Source: an uncultured Woeseiaceae bacterium
GTDB taxonomy: Bacteria > Pseudomonadota > Gammaproteobacteria > Steroidobacterales > Woeseiaceae
Assembly (NCBI GenBank): GCA_945788625.1
Contig: CALZMQ010000010.1
Span: 1 to 64,000, forward strand
Direction of reading: 5' to 3'
DNA: 64,000 bases
Shown one piece after another: positions 21,963 through 31,762 of the stretch. Under the pieces are notes generated by a model. It saw only the letters and a program-made list of their open reading frames with translations, did not search any database and was not told where the DNA came from. Numbering within the stretch: the first letter of the stretch is position 1; the number at the start of each line of letters is the position of its first letter. A program made the position numbers and the translations under genes.

Positions 21963-22973
21963 CTACCCGCCGTCGGCCACGCTCTGCTCGCTGCGATACT
22001 CTTCCACGTAGCGTATTATTTCGTCGTACAGCTCCAGCGTGAATTCGCCCTGCTCACCGAGTTTCCGGTTGCTTGCCAGCAACAACTCGCGGGTCTTCTC
22101 GAATTCCTCACGGTCGAACTCGACGGGCTCTATACCGCTGTTGACCAGCGCCTCGTATGCGCCCTCATTGTCGAGCAGGTTCACGTCGTTGAAGTTGCGA
22201 TACGTGTTGTCCATGACTTCGCGCACCACGGCCTGGTCAGCCAGGCTGATTTTCTCGAAGGTCTTTTTGTCGACGGCCATGAAGCCGTAGGTATATACCA
22301 GGGGGACGCGCGTGACGTATTTGACCTTGGTGTGCCACTGCATAATGAGCGCTACCACCGGAGGGATGAGGACTATGTCGATAAGGCCGGTCTGCAGCCC
22401 GGTGAGTACGTCAGTCAGCGGCAGGGTTACGGGAGACAGCGACAGGGCCTGCATCGATGCGTAACTGATGCTGTCACCCTCGGGCACCCATACGCGTTTG
22501 CCTTTCAGGTCTTCAAGCGATCGGACCGGCGTGCCGGACATGATGTTGGCAAAACCACCTGCCGCAAATCCGAAGTTGACGAAACCGGCATCCTCAAGCC
22601 CCTGCCGCAGGCGCTCATCGAGCCGGCTGCGCACGTACGCCGCTTCGTCGTCCGAATTGAATATCAGCGGCATGCCGTACAAATTGAGATCGGAATATTG
22701 GGAAGACAGTGCCGATGGCGTGAATGCGCCACCCTGAAGCTGCCGGATCCTGATCTGGCCCAGCACCTTCTTGTCGTCGCCCTTGATACCACCACCGTAG
22801 TACTTGATTGTTACACGGCCCTCGGTGCGCTCCTTGATCTCCTTTGCGCTCGATCGCATGTCCTTCATCCACTGCGATCCTTCGGGCGTAACGGTCGCAA
22901 TCTTCAGCGTCACGGCGTGTGCCGGCAGGCTGAAAATAAGCGCAAGAATTATCGGAATAAGTTTTCTCATCAT
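21963..22973 (-). CDS. TRAP transporter substrate-binding protein (DctP family)
   Basis: A 336-residue periplasmic binding protein with a signal peptide cleaved after LPAHA. The two-lobed DctP fold is supported by LKIATVTPEGS at the mature N-terminus and the central SLEDLKGKRVWVPEGD segment. The ligand cannot be read from sequence: the canonical arginine-bearing acid-binding segment is not obvious. It follows a TatT lipoprotein gene by 8 bases, which places it with the TatP-like binding proteins that pair with TatT. Confidence 0.92.
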   Translation of the reverse strand: MMRKLIPIILALIFSLPAHAVTLKIATVTPEGSQWMKDMRSSAKEIKERTEGRVTIKYYGGGIKGDDKKVLGQIRIRQLQGGAFTPSALSSQYSDLNLYGMPLIFNSDDEAAYVRSRLDERLRQGLEDAGFVNFGFAAGGFANIMSGTPVRSLEDLKGKRVWVPEGDSISYASMQALSLSPVTLPLTDVLTGLQTGLIDIVLIPPVVALIMQWHTKVKYVTRVPLVYTYGFMAVDKKTFEKISLADQAVVREVMDNTYRNFNDVNLLDNEGAYEALVNSGIEPVEFDREEFEKTRELLLASNRKLGEQGEFTLELYDEIIRYVEEYRSEQSVADGG

Positions 22974-22981
22974 TGATCCAC

Positions 22982-23854
22982 TCAGAAATAATCATCCGCT
23001 TCGGCAAGCAGCAGAGCCGCGTCTTCCTGTGCGAGCACGTTGCTCAGCGTAAACCCGTCCTGGTACGGGTCCGCCTTGACAACCTCGGTCAGAAGCCGGT
23101 CATGCAACTCCCGTTCGTACAGCAACTTGGCGTATCCCCTGGCGAACTCGACCTTGGCGCCCAGGTCCTTGCCATCCGTCACCGCGATGGCCTTTTCGAA
23201 GAACTCCCGTGCCTTTTCCGGTTCACCACCCAGCGCCGGCGGCCGTAATGTCAGCAATATACCCATATATGTGTAGACGCTACCGTTAACTTCGTCACCA
23301 CTTATGTTCAGATAGTGACTAAACAGGGCCTCGATCTGCGGCAACTCGGCCAGCGAGTTCCAGTCCGAACTGTGCGCCCGCAGGAACGCCAGCGATGCGA
23401 ACCCATAGCTGTACAGGTACTCGGCTTTTTTGGGGCCGATGCCGTCGAGGGTCGCAACGAATTCGTCGTAGGTGGCATCCGGCCAGCCGCACGCCGGCTC
23501 GTAGGTCTCGCACATGGCTTTGAGCGCGTAGCGGCGCGCGCGTGTCGTAAGTCGCGATGAGCGTTGTTCGTCCTCTGCGAATACCGCACCGTAGGTGGCA
23601 TACAGCGTTGCACCCGCCGACAGGATGTCCGGATCGTCGGGGCTGCCTTCGACGAGACTATCGAGAAAAAGCAAAAACGAGGGCGCGCCGAGACGCACGA
23701 TCTCCGGGTCGTCCTGGTTCAGGATCGCGACCGAGAGATTGTCCGTGAGGCCGGTTGCGGCGGACGACACCAGTGACGCACAGCCGCCAAGCCCCAGGCT
23801 TGCGGACAGGAGCAGCACGGTCCAGAGCCGCTGAATGGGTAAAACTGTTCTCAT
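22982..23854 (-). CDS. TatT-like TRAP-associated lipoprotein
   Basis: A 290-residue lipoprotein. The ATG at 23854 gives a signal peptide ending in the lipobox LGLGGC, whereas the longer frame upstream has no signal. The mature protein is all-helical with TPR-like repeats, including LTTRARRYALKAMCETYEP and GEPEKAREFFEKAIAV. Size, fold and position before a dctP gene match the TatT component described with TatP in Treponema pallidum, where it trimerises and contacts the binding protein. It is first in the tatT-dctP-dctQ-dctM operon. A hydrophobic or unusual ligand is suspected for such systems (inference). Confidence 0.85.
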   Translation of the reverse strand: MRTVLPIQRLWTVLLLSASLGLGGCASLVSSAATGLTDNLSVAILNQDDPEIVRLGAPSFLLFLDSLVEGSPDDPDILSAGATLYATYGAVFAEDEQRSSRLTTRARRYALKAMCETYEPACGWPDATYDEFVATLDGIGPKKAEYLYSYGFASLAFLRAHSSDWNSLAELPQIEALFSHYLNISGDEVNGSVYTYMGILLTLRPPALGGEPEKAREFFEKAIAVTDGKDLGAKVEFARGYAKLLYERELHDRLLTEVVKADPYQDGFTLSNVLAQEDAALLLAEADDYF

Positions 23855-23954
23855 GACACGAGGGACCCCGCTCGCGGGAATTGGTTCAAGCGCAGTGCCC
23901 GCATTATGTGGACAAACGACCGAATATGGAACTTCGGGCTGAACTCGCGGCACG

Positions 23955-23989
23955 CGAAACATCCGGCTGCGGGCGCGGCCGGAGTTTCG
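23955..23989. terminator. Hairpin after rplS
   Basis: CGAAAC-A-TCCGGC pairs with GCCGGAGTTTCG across a GC-rich loop, giving a 12-bp stem with one bulge, 16 bases after the rplS stop on the minus strand. No T-tract follows, so it may be a transcript-stabilising 3' hairpin instead of an intrinsic terminator. Confidence 0.45.
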
Positions 23990-24005
23990 GATAACAATCA
24001 GGAAA

Positions 24006-24350
24006 CTAGATTTTTTCCTTGATTCGAGCCGCTTTGCCGGTGCGGCCGCGAAGGTAATAAAGCTTGGCGCGACGCACATCTCCGCGGCGTTTCACGGCGA
24101 CCGAATCGACGACCGGGCTGTAGGTCTGGAATACGCGCTCCACCCCTTCACCGTGCGAGATTTTGCGGACGGTAAAAGACGAGTTCAGGCCACGATTGCG
24201 TTTCGCGATGACGACACCTTCAAACGCCTGCAGGCGCTCGCGGGCTCCTTCCTTTACCTTGACCTGGACGACAATCGTATCGCCCGGAGCAAAATCGGGA
24301 ACTTGCTTGCCCATTTGCTCGTTTTCGATCGCTTCAATAATTTTGCTCAT
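24006..24350 (-). CDS. rplS: 50S ribosomal protein L19 (bL19)
   Basis: A 114-residue protein with the bL19 hallmarks [34 protein letters not shown] and [13 protein letters not shown]. It sits at the 30S/50S interface. Its start overlaps the trmD stop by four bases, closing the conserved rpsP-rimM-trmD-rplS operon. Confidence 0.97.
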   Translation of the reverse strand: MSKIIEAIENEQMGKQVPDFAPGDTIVVQVKVKEGARERLQAFEGVVIAKRNRGLNSSFTVRKISHGEGVERVFQTYSPVVDSVAVKRRGDVRRAKLYYLRGRTGKAARIKEKI

Positions 24351-25087
24351 TGTCTTTGCTCTTTCAAAAATTCGTCGAGCAACGCTTGCTGCTCATCGGT
24401 TAACTCCAGCTTTCCCAGCAATTCCGGTCGCCGCAAATGACTTCGACCCAATGCCTGCTTCATTCTCCACCGTGCAATTTCCGCATGGTCTCCCGACGTA
24501 AGCACGCCAGGTACCGTCCTGCCATCCACGACCTCCGGTCGCGTGTAATGCGGGCAATCCAGCAAACCCTCCATGAAGGAGTCCTGCATTGCCGACTCGT
24601 CGTCGCCCAAAACCCCGGGCAGCAAGCGAACCACCGCATCGATCACCGCCATCGCAGCGATTTCGCCGCCTGACAACACGAAATCGCCAAGTGACAGCTC
24701 TTCGTCGACCTGCGACTCGACAATCCGCTCGTCGATTCCCTCATAGCGTCCAGCCAGGAGGATCAAACCAGGCAAATCAGCCAGTCGCCTGGCGGCCGCC
24801 TGGTCGAACACCCGGCCCTGCGGCGACAGATACACGACCGGACTGCCCTCGGGCATCCTCGCTCGCGTCGCCTGCACGGCGCCGGCCAGCGGTTCGAACT
24901 TCATTACCATGCCGGGACCACCGCCATACGGCCTGTCATCCACCGTACGATGCGCATCGTCGGTGTGATCCCGGGGATTCTCGATCTCCAGCGAAATCAG
25001 TTTGCGACGCAGCGCGCGGCCCACGACGCCGTACTCGGCAATCGTCGACACCATTTCCGGAAACAGGCTGACAACGCCAATCTGCAT
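24347..25087 (-). CDS. trmD: tRNA (guanine37-N1)-methyltransferase TrmD
   Basis: A 246-residue SPOUT methyltransferase that makes m1G37 in tRNAs and prevents +1 frameshifting. The knot motifs [24 protein letters not shown] and [11 protein letters not shown] are all present. It is 4 bases downstream of rimM. Confidence 0.97.
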   Translation of the reverse strand: MQIGVVSLFPEMVSTIAEYGVVGRALRRKLISLEIENPRDHTDDAHRTVDDRPYGGGPGMVMKFEPLAGAVQATRARMPEGSPVVYLSPQGRVFDQAAARRLADLPGLILLAGRYEGIDERIVESQVDEELSLGDFVLSGGEIAAMAVIDAVVRLLPGVLGDDESAMQDSFMEGLLDCPHYTRPEVVDGRTVPGVLTSGDHAEIARWRMKQALGRSHLRRPELLGKLELTDEQQALLDEFLKEQRQ

Positions 25088-25091
25088 CGCC

Positions 25092-25592
25092 TCAGTCCCA
25101 TTCCCAGTCGACGTTGATCACGCCCGCGGCCAAATCAACGCTCGTAACAACTTTGTTCATGACGAACGGAATCAACCTCTCCGACTCGCCCTCGATCACC
25201 ATCACATCGTTGGCGCCGGTTTCGAGCAGGTAGGCCACCCTGCCCAGTTCCGCGCCATCCAGGCTCACGACCCGCAAGCCCTCCAGATCAGACCAGTAAT
25301 ACTGGCCGTCTTCGGTCTCCGGCAGCACCTCACGCGGTACACCGATCTCGGTGCCGATGAGCGTCGCCGCCTGGTCGCGATCCTCGAATCCATCGATTCT
25401 GACGATGACCGTTTTTCCATGCCGCTGACCTTCAGCGACTCTTGCCGATCGCCAGTCACCCTCGTGACCCAGCAACCAGCTCGAATACTCCAAAACCGCT
25501 TCACGCGGCTCAGTGTAAGAAAACACCTTGACCCATCCCCGGACACCGAACAGGCCGGAGATACGTCCCAGCACTACCGGTTCGGGCGCCAA
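25092..25592 (-). CDS. rimM: Ribosome maturation factor RimM
   Basis: A 166-residue protein with an N-terminal RimM beta barrel ([20 protein letters not shown]) and a C-terminal PRC barrel ([19 protein letters not shown], ending NVDWEWD). It assists 16S rRNA 3' domain folding with S19. Its start lies 4 bases after rpsP. Confidence 0.96.
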   Translation of the reverse strand: MAPEPVVLGRISGLFGVRGWVKVFSYTEPREAVLEYSSWLLGHEGDWRSARVAEGQRHGKTVIVRIDGFEDRDQAATLIGTEIGVPREVLPETEDGQYYWSDLEGLRVVSLDGAELGRVAYLLETGANDVMVIEGESERLIPFVMNKVVTSVDLAAGVINVDWEWD

Positions 25593-25596
25593 AATA

Positions 25597-25854
25597 CTAG
25601 TTGCTTGCGACGGCCTTGCGGTGCTTCTTCAAGAGCGATGCAACCCTGTCCGAGGGCTGCGCTCCCTGGCCGACCCAATAATCGACGCGCTCGAGATCGA
25701 TCCGGAGATTCTCCTCGTGCGGCTGTCCTACAGGGTTGAAGTAGCCAATTCGCTCGATATACCGGCCGTCCCGACGATTGCGATTGTCGGTGACCACCAG
25801 GTGGTAAAAAGGACGCTTCTTCGCGCCAGCGCGCGAAAGTCGAATACTAACCAT
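25597..25854 (-). CDS. rpsP: 30S ribosomal protein S16 (bS16)
   Basis: An 85-residue protein beginning [20 protein letters not shown], the standard bS16 N-terminus. The ATG at 25854 has a GGA about 9 bases upstream. A start seven codons earlier has no counterpart in the family. It is the first gene of the rpsP-rimM-trmD-rplS operon. Confidence 0.97.
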   Translation of the reverse strand: MVSIRLSRAGAKKRPFYHLVVTDNRNRRDGRYIERIGYFNPVGQPHEENLRIDLERVDYWVGQGAQPSDRVASLLKKHRKAVASN

Positions 25855-25922
25855 TACATTTCCGTGTTTGTGCAAAGAGAGGCAGACATGCCTTGACTCG
25901 GGCCGACCCGAGTAGACGGCGC

Positions 25923-25950
25923 ATTGTACGGGTTTTGCGCCAAATGTGAA
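25923..25950 (-). promoter_or_regulatory. Probable sigma-70 promoter of the rpsP operon
   Basis: On the minus strand TTCACA (25950-25945) and TACAAT (25928-25923) are separated by 16 bases. It lies about 70 bases ahead of the rpsP ATG in the expected orientation. The leader contains the palindrome-like CTCGGGTCGGCCCGAG, which could fold into a regulatory hairpin. Confidence 0.6.
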
Positions 25951-26052
25951 GCGTTTTGGCGGCGAAAATACCTAAGAATTTCCGTACCTTACAGTACGGC
26001 CACCGAAATCTCGCCGGGCGTGCCGGATTTCAACGCCCAAAATCGCCGAAAA

Positions 26053-27414
26053 TCACCGAAAACCCGGTGGCATGCCGCCGCCCGGCATGCCCCGCATGAA
26101 CTTCTTCATGCCGCCCCTGGACACTTTTTTCATCATGCGCTCCATCTGCAGGTGCTGCTTCAAGAGCCGATTCACGTCCTGGATCTGCTGCCCGGAGCCA
26201 TTCGCAATGCGCTTTTTGCGAGAGCCATTGATGGTCTTGGGAAAGCGTCTCTCGGACGGCGTCATCGAGTTGATGATCGCGATCTGGCGGCGGATCTTCT
26301 GCTCGTTGGCGCTGTCCGCAAGTGCCGCCGGGTTGACGTTGCCGGGCATCGGCAGCTTGTCGAGCATGGTGGCGAGCCCGCCCATGTTCATCATTTGCTC
26401 GAGCTGATCGCGCAGGTCGGACAGGTCGAAACCCCGTCCTTTCTTGAGTTTCTTCGCGAGTTTCTCGGTTTTTTCCTTGCTGACTGTGTGCTCGATCTCC
26501 TCGACCAGTGACAATACGTCACCCATGCCGAGTATGCGCGAGGCCATACGGTCGGGGTGGAAAGCCTCCAGCGCGTCGATCTTCTCGCCAATGCCCATGA
26601 AGCGGATGGGTTTGCCCGTCACTTCGACGACCGACAACGCGACGCCGCCCTTGGCGTCGCCGTCCGCCTTGGTCAATACGGTGCCGGTGAGCGACAGGCT
26701 TTCGTTGAACGCCGTCGCTGCATTGACCGCATCCTGGCCGGCCATGCTGTCCACGACGAACAGGGTTTCGAGCGGCTGCGCCGCTTCGTGGACCTCGACA
26801 ACTTCCTGCATCATGCCGCTATCGATGTGCAACCTGCCCGCCGTGTCGACGATCAACACGTCCGCGTGCGAACGGCGCGCCTCATCCAGGGCACGATCGA
26901 CAATACGCGTTGGCTTTTCGCCGGCATCGCTCGCACAGTGTAGCGCCCCGACCTCGCCTGCCAGTGTTTGCAGCTGCAGAATGGCTGCCGGCCTGTGCAC
27001 ATCGACGCTGACCAGCATGACTTTCTTTTTCTCACGATCGATCAGGCGCTTCGCAAGTTTCGCCGCCGTCGTCGTCTTACCGGCGCCCTGCAGGCCGGCG
27101 AGCAGAATGACGACCGGCGGCTGCGCCCGCAGATCCAGCGGTGCCGATTCGCTGCCCAGAATCTGCACAAGTTCGTCATGGATGATCCGCACCAGCGCCT
27201 GGCCGGGCGTCAGGCTCTTGCCGACCTCTTCGCCAAGCGCGCGCACGCGGATGCGCTCGATGAAGGTCTTGACGACAGGCAGCGCCACGTCGGCTTCCAG
27301 GAGAGCCAGCCGGACCTGCCGCAAGGTGTCTTTGATGTTGGATTCGGTGAGCCGGCCCTTGCCAGTCAACTGGCGGGCGGCGTCCGATAAACGGCCGCTT
27401 AGATTGTCAAACAT
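26053..27414 (-). CDS. ffh: Signal recognition particle protein Ffh
   Basis: A 453-residue SRP54 GTPase. The N domain is followed by the G domain with P-loop GLQGAGKTT, VDVHRPAAI, DTAGRLHID and TKADGDAKGG. The C-terminal M domain is methionine-rich and ends with a Gly/Met-rich tail, as usual. It binds 4.5S RNA and signal sequences of nascent inner-membrane proteins. It is divergent from ypjD and corB, an arrangement also known in E. coli. Confidence 0.97.
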   Translation of the reverse strand: MFDNLSGRLSDAARQLTGKGRLTESNIKDTLRQVRLALLEADVALPVVKTFIERIRVRALGEEVGKSLTPGQALVRIIHDELVQILGSESAPLDLRAQPPVVILLAGLQGAGKTTTAAKLAKRLIDREKKKVMLVSVDVHRPAAILQLQTLAGEVGALHCASDAGEKPTRIVDRALDEARRSHADVLIVDTAGRLHIDSGMMQEVVEVHEAAQPLETLFVVDSMAGQDAVNAATAFNESLSLTGTVLTKADGDAKGGVALSVVEVTGKPIRFMGIGEKIDALEAFHPDRMASRILGMGDVLSLVEEIEHTVSKEKTEKLAKKLKKGRGFDLSDLRDQLEQMMNMGGLATMLDKLPMPGNVNPAALADSANEQKIRRQIAIINSMTPSERRFPKTINGSRKKRIANGSGQQIQDVNRLLKQHLQMERMMKKVSRGGMKKFMRGMPGGGMPPGFR

Positions 27415-27423
27415 GCGCGCATT

Positions 27424-28191
27424 CTAAACGGTCAGAACGGTTCCGCGCGATAGCATTTGAATGTTTTTGTCGGGGGCCGCCTTGAGCACCTGCTCGTAAA
27501 TCTTGCTCTCTTCACCGGGTTTCATGCCCGTGAGCCAGATTTCCGGTTCGTGCTGGAGACGCTGTAAATCGTCAGTCAGTGTCTTCGGTGTGTAGTGACC
27601 CGAGTCGGCCGCAAGATTCCCCATTTCGTCGGGGAACGACACCTCGATGACGAGCACTTTGAGATCGTGACAGGAATTCAGTACCGGCCAGAGAGTCTCG
27701 TTGGTTTTCGTGTCGCCGCTGACAGCGAAGACGCCACCGGAATTCTGCACGGTGAAACCCAGCGACGGTACGGAGTGCATGACGTCGACCGCATAGAAGT
27801 TGCGGTGGCCGATCGTGATCGTGTCGCCCGGGCTGCATACGTGGTAGCGCAACATCGGGCGTGCTGCCGACGGCAGTTTCGCGAAATCGGGCCAGATTAC
27901 GCCGTTGAACAGGTGATCCTTGATGGCGCGTAAGGTCTCTTCGCGAGCGTACACGGTGAGCGGCGTCTCGAAGTTTTCGTCGAAAATACGATCCGCGAGC
28001 ATTGGCAAACCGGCGATGTGATCGAGATGCGCATGGGTCAGGAAAACGTGGCGAATCGAGTCGAGATCCGACAGGCCGAGGTCGCCGATACCCGTACCGG
28101 CATCGATCAATACGTCATCATCGATGAGCATCGCGGAGGTCCGCGATCCCGCGCCGATGCCGCCGCTGCAACCGAGTATGCGAATTCGCAT
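27424..28191 (-). CDS. MBL-fold hydrolase, class II cyclic-nucleotide phosphodiesterase-like
   Basis: A 255-residue metallo-beta-lactamase-fold enzyme. Metal ligands are visible in THAHLDH (HxHxDH), in the later GDTKTNE segment and near SGHYTPKT. The N-terminal GCSGGIGAGSRTSAMLID and overall layout match class II 3',5'-cyclic-nucleotide phosphodiesterases. RNase Z-like relatives are the main alternative. It has no signal peptide. It lies upstream of ffh on the same strand with a 9-base gap. If it hydrolyses cAMP it would be part of host nucleotide signalling (inference). Confidence 0.75.
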   Translation of the reverse strand: MRIRILGCSGGIGAGSRTSAMLIDDDVLIDAGTGIGDLGLSDLDSIRHVFLTHAHLDHIAGLPMLADRIFDENFETPLTVYAREETLRAIKDHLFNGVIWPDFAKLPSAARPMLRYHVCSPGDTITIGHRNFYAVDVMHSVPSLGFTVQNSGGVFAVSGDTKTNETLWPVLNSCHDLKVLVIEVSFPDEMGNLAADSGHYTPKTLTDDLQRLQHEPEIWLTGMKPGEESKIYEQVLKAAPDKNIQMLSRGTVLTV

Positions 28192-28259
28192 AAGGAGGGT
28201 TCTCTTGATCTACGCCATATGGGATGATCAGAACTTAGGTCAACGCCTTCCGGGTTTCT

Positions 28260-29066
28260 GTGTCTCAAATCACAATTCCAATTCTTTTGCTGTATCTGTT
28301 GGCAGCCGCGGCCTTCACGATGAGTCGACTGCCCAGGTTTGCCGAGCAATCGCGCCCCTATCTGCTCGTCGCACGCATCCTTGCGGCAGTCGGCATCCTG
28401 CTGCATGCGCAGGGCCTTTTCGGATTCGTTTTGCCCCCCGGCGGTTTCGATCTTTCGACGGGCAACGCCGCGTCGATGATCGGGCTGGAACTCGCGATCA
28501 TCGCATTGATCGCCGCCATAGAGCCTTCGTTACGCGGCATGAGCGCCGGCCTGTTGGCACTGTCGGCCGCGACGGCGCTGGTGATGGGAGCATCCGTCGA
28601 TCCCGGCGTGGAACTACCCTGGCAGATCCGCGCGCATATCCTGCTGGCGTTGTTGTCCTACGGTCTCCTGACGGTCGGCGCAATCGTGGCCGTTTACGCC
28701 CTGGTGCAGGAACGGCGGCTGCAATCTGCGCGGATCTCCTCGGTCAACCAGCTGTTCGCGCCACTGGAAACCACTGAGAAGCTGCTGTTCGGCGTCGCCA
28801 GCGCAGGTTTTGCCGGCCTTACACTCGCTATTGCATCAGGCTTGTCGTTCGTGAACAACCTGGTCGAACAACACCTTGCCCACAAGTTCTCGCTGTCGCT
28901 GCTTGCATGGCTGGTGTTCGGCATTCTGCTTGCCGGCCGTCACTTCGCCGGCTGGCGCGGCAAACGCGCCGTCAAACTTTACCTTTGGGGGTTCGCGACC
29001 CTTTGCCTGGCCTATTTCGGCAGCCGCCTGATTCTGGAAGAGGTTTTCAACAGAAGCTGGGGTTGA
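28260..29066 (+). CDS. ypjD: CcsA/HemX-like membrane protein YpjD
   Basis: A 268-residue protein with eight hydrophobic segments and the cytochrome-c-assembly (CcsA-like) domain in its C-terminal half, ending GFATLCLAYFGSRLI. Position between ffh and the CorB-like gene matches ypjD of Enterobacteria, where it has been linked with magnesium efflux rather than cytochrome assembly. It starts at GTG. The role here is inferred from family and synteny. Confidence 0.82.
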   Translation: MSQITIPILLLYLLAAAAFTMSRLPRFAEQSRPYLLVARILAAVGILLHAQGLFGFVLPPGGFDLSTGNAASMIGLELAIIALIAAIEPSLRGMSAGLLALSAATALVMGASVDPGVELPWQIRAHILLALLSYGLLTVGAIVAVYALVQERRLQSARISSVNQLFAPLETTEKLLFGVASAGFAGLTLAIASGLSFVNNLVEQHLAHKFSLSLLAWLVFGILLAGRHFAGWRGKRAVKLYLWGFATLCLAYFGSRLILEEVFNRSWG

Positions 29067-29080
29067 GACCGGCGTTCTTG

Positions 29081-29100
29081 ACAGCCCGGAGGCGGGCTGT
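29081..29100 (+). terminator. Small hairpin between ypjD and corB
   Basis: ACAGCCC and GGGCTGT form a perfect 7-bp stem with a 6-base loop, 14 bases after the ypjD stop. No U-tract follows, so attenuation or mRNA protection is as likely as termination. Confidence 0.35.
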
Positions 29101-29141
29101 TGAACTGGTCGGGTATTGACTGATCTGGAGGTGCCCTTCTT

Positions 29142-30419
29142 TTGGGCGATGACGTTCCTTTAGCAGGCTTGCTGAGCCTGCTTGCATTACTACTGGTCCT
29201 TTCCGCGTTTTTCTCCGGCTCGGAAACGGCCCTCATGAGCCTCAACCGCTACCAGCTGCGCCATAAAGCCCGCCAGGGCCACCGGGGCGCGGGGCTTGCG
29301 GAAAAACTGCTGAAACGTCCCGATCGTGTTATCGGGCTCATCCTGCTCGGCAATAACCTCGTCAATTTTCTTGCTGCTTCCATTGTCGGCGTCACTGCAT
29401 TCAAGATTGGCGGAGAGCCGGCCGCCGCGCTTGGCGCCGTTGTGCTGACGCTCCTGGTGCTTATCTTTTCTGAAACTGCCCCGAAAACGCTCGCGGCACT
29501 GCACCCGGAACGCGTTGCGTTTCCCGCGGCGATCATCTTCTACCCGCTGCTCAAGATCGCTTACCCGTTTGTTTGGCTAACGAACGTTGCAGCGAACGGA
29601 GTCTTGTTTCTGTTCGGTGTGCGAGCGAATGATACCGAGCTCCAGGCGCTGACTCGCGAGGAGCTGCGCACTGTGGTGTTTGAAGCCGGGGCACGAATAT
29701 CCACCCTGTACAGGAAGATGCTCATCAGCATCCTTGATCTCGAGAAAGTAACCGTTGACGACGTGATGGTGCCGCACAACGAAATTGTCGGTATCGACCT
29801 GGACGATGAAGACTGCGACATCGAGACCGTAATCGCCGACAGCCAGCACACGCGCCTGCCGGTTTATCGTGACAACATTGACGAGGTCGTCGGCATATTG
29901 CACATGCGCAAACTGGCGAATCTCACAAAGCAGGAACTCACGAAAGACACGTTACGGCGATTGCTCGTGGAACCGTACTTCGTACCGGAGGGTACGCCGC
30001 TCAGCACCCAACTCGTGCAATTCCAGCGCCGCAGAGAACGCATCGCACTCGTCGTCGACGAGTATGGCGACATTCAAGGCATCGTCACTCTCGAGGACAT
30101 ACTCGAGGAAATCGTCGGAGAATTCACAACTGATCCGGGCGACGACGTGGATGACGTCGTCAGCGAAGGAGCCGACACTTTCCTTGTCGACGCGACGGCA
30201 AACGTTCGTGAACTCAATCGCTCGCAAAACTGGGAGTTGCCGACCGACGGCCCGAAGACGCTCAATGGTTTGATCGTCGAATTGCTCGAGACGATTCCGG
30301 AGCCGAATGCCTGCCTCAAGATCGCCGGTTATCCTATCGAGATTGTCGAGACCGACGATAACCGCGTCCGCACGGTCAGGATCGGGGAACGCCTGCCCGA
30401 AACGGAAGCCGCGAACTGA
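29142..30419 (+). CDS. corB: CNNM/CBS-domain transporter CorB (YfjD-like)
   Basis: A 425-residue protein. The N-terminal DUF21 (CNNM) membrane domain has about four spans and the motif SAFFSGSETALMSLNRY. Two CBS motifs follow (VTVDDVMVPHNEIVG, VVDEYGDIQGIVTLEDILEEIVGE), then a C-terminal CorC/HlyC domain. The family is tied to magnesium or cobalt efflux. The start is TTG at 29142 with GGAGGT upstream; the nearby ATG is out of frame. It is three bases from the convergent radA stop. Confidence 0.9.
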   Translation: MGDDVPLAGLLSLLALLLVLSAFFSGSETALMSLNRYQLRHKARQGHRGAGLAEKLLKRPDRVIGLILLGNNLVNFLAASIVGVTAFKIGGEPAAALGAVVLTLLVLIFSETAPKTLAALHPERVAFPAAIIFYPLLKIAYPFVWLTNVAANGVLFLFGVRANDTELQALTREELRTVVFEAGARISTLYRKMLISILDLEKVTVDDVMVPHNEIVGIDLDDEDCDIETVIADSQHTRLPVYRDNIDEVVGILHMRKLANLTKQELTKDTLRRLLVEPYFVPEGTPLSTQLVQFQRRRERIALVVDEYGDIQGIVTLEDILEEIVGEFTTDPGDDVDDVVSEGADTFLVDATANVRELNRSQNWELPTDGPKTLNGLIVELLETIPEPNACLKIAGYPIEIVETDDNRVRTVRIGERLPETEAAN

Positions 30420-30421
30420 AT

Positions 30422-31762
30422 TCACCAGGCCGCGTCGAGCGCCTCGCTCAATCGCCGCACGCCGATCACATTCAGCCCCTCGGGCGCTCGTTTTGGCACG
30501 TTTCCGACTGGCACTATGGCCTGTGTGAAACCCTGCTTTGCCGCGGCCGCGATGCGTTCCGTACCGAAACGAACCGGGCGTATCTCCCCGGCCAGGCCTA
30601 TTTCACCGAAACAGACGAGCCGCTCGGGGCAGGCGCGATCGCGAAAACTCGAGGCGATCGCCAGCAATGTCGGCAAGTCAACCGCCGTTTCGGCGATTCG
30701 AAGACCGCCGACGACGTTCACGAACACGTCTTCGTCAGCAACTGCGAGATCGCCGTGCCGCTGCAGCACGGCGAGCAGCAAAGCCAGGCGATTCTGGTCG
30801 ACGCCATGCGCGAGACGCTTGGGATAATTACTGTTGCCATCGGCCACGAGTGCCTGGATCTCTACCAGTAAACTCCGGCTGCCTTCCCAGGCGACAGAGA
30901 CGACACTGCCCGGTTCGTTGACCGAGTCGCGCGACAGGAAAATAGCGGACGGGTTGCTGACTTCACGAAAGCCGTTTTGCGTCATCGCGAATACGCCCAT
31001 CTCGCCGCTCGCACCAAAGCGGTTTTTAACAGAACGAATCAACGTGTAACGGCTGGCCGGATCGCTCTCGAAGTACAGCACGGTATCCACCATGTGCTCG
31101 ACGACGCGGGGACCTGCGATGGCACCTTCCTTGGTTACATGGCCAATCACGAACACCGACACGTCTTGCTGCTTCGCGAACTGCACGATGCGACCGACGC
31201 TCTCGCGAAGCTGCGCCACGGAACCCGGCGCCGATGGCAAATGCTCGCTGGTCATCGTCTGAATGGAATCGATGACCAGTACCTTCGCCTTGCATCGGGA
31301 GGCCTGCTCCAGCACGTTTTCGATCGACGTGTCGGCCAGCAGGTTCATCGCCGCCGCATCGAGCCCGAGTCGCAGCGAGCGTTGCCCGATCTGGCGCAGC
31401 GACTCCTCCCCGGTCGCATAGCAGACCGGCAGGTCCTTCATGAGGCCGGCAGAAACCTGCTGCAGCAAGGTCGATTTACCGACGCCGGGATCGCCGCCGA
31501 GCAACACGACGGCACCGGGCACCAGACCGCCACCGAGCACCCGGTCGAATTCGCCGAAGGCGGTGGCATAACGTTGCTCGACGTCGTCCGGTAACTCGTC
31601 CAGCCGGTGCGTGGATATCTCGGGCCGACTCGACGCGACCGGCGTCGAAAACGTGGTCGCCTCGAGCGTGTTCCAGGCCGAGCAATCCGGGCACTGGCCG
31701 GCCCATTTGACGCTGTGAGCACCGCATTCAATGCAAACGTAGGCCTTTTTCGCCTTTGCCAC
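30422..31762 (-). CDS. radA: DNA repair protein RadA
   Basis: A 446-residue RecA-like branch-migration ATPase. A zinc finger with Cys10, Cys13, Cys24 and Cys27 opens the protein. Walker A is GGDPGVGKST, followed by the RadA-specific KNRFGASGEMGVF motif, then a C-terminal Lon-protease-like domain. It processes recombination intermediates. It is divergent from the CHASE2 gene. Confidence 0.96.
   Translation of the reverse strand: MAKAKKAYVCIECGAHSVKWAGQCPDCSAWNTLEATTFSTPVASSRPEISTHRLDELPDDVEQRYATAFGEFDRVLGGGLVPGAVVLLGGDPGVGKSTLLQQVSAGLMKDLPVCYATGEESLRQIGQRSLRLGLDAAAMNLLADTSIENVLEQASRCKAKVLVIDSIQTMTSEHLPSAPGSVAQLRESVGRIVQFAKQQDVSVFVIGHVTKEGAIAGPRVVEHMVDTVLYFESDPASRYTLIRSVKNRFGASGEMGVFAMTQNGFREVSNPSAIFLSRDSVNEPGSVVSVAWEGSRSLLVEIQALVADGNSNYPKRLAHGVDQNRLALLLAVLQRHGDLAVADEDVFVNVVGGLRIAETAVDLPTLLAIASSFRDRACPERLVCFGEIGLAGEIRPVRFGTERIAAAAKQGFTQAIVPVGNVPKRAPEGLNVIGVRRLSEALDAAW

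Noticed and set aside
28191-28260. 4.5S/SRP RNA or another RNA gene near ffh
   Set aside because: The gap has no structured GC hairpin or terminator of the right size.
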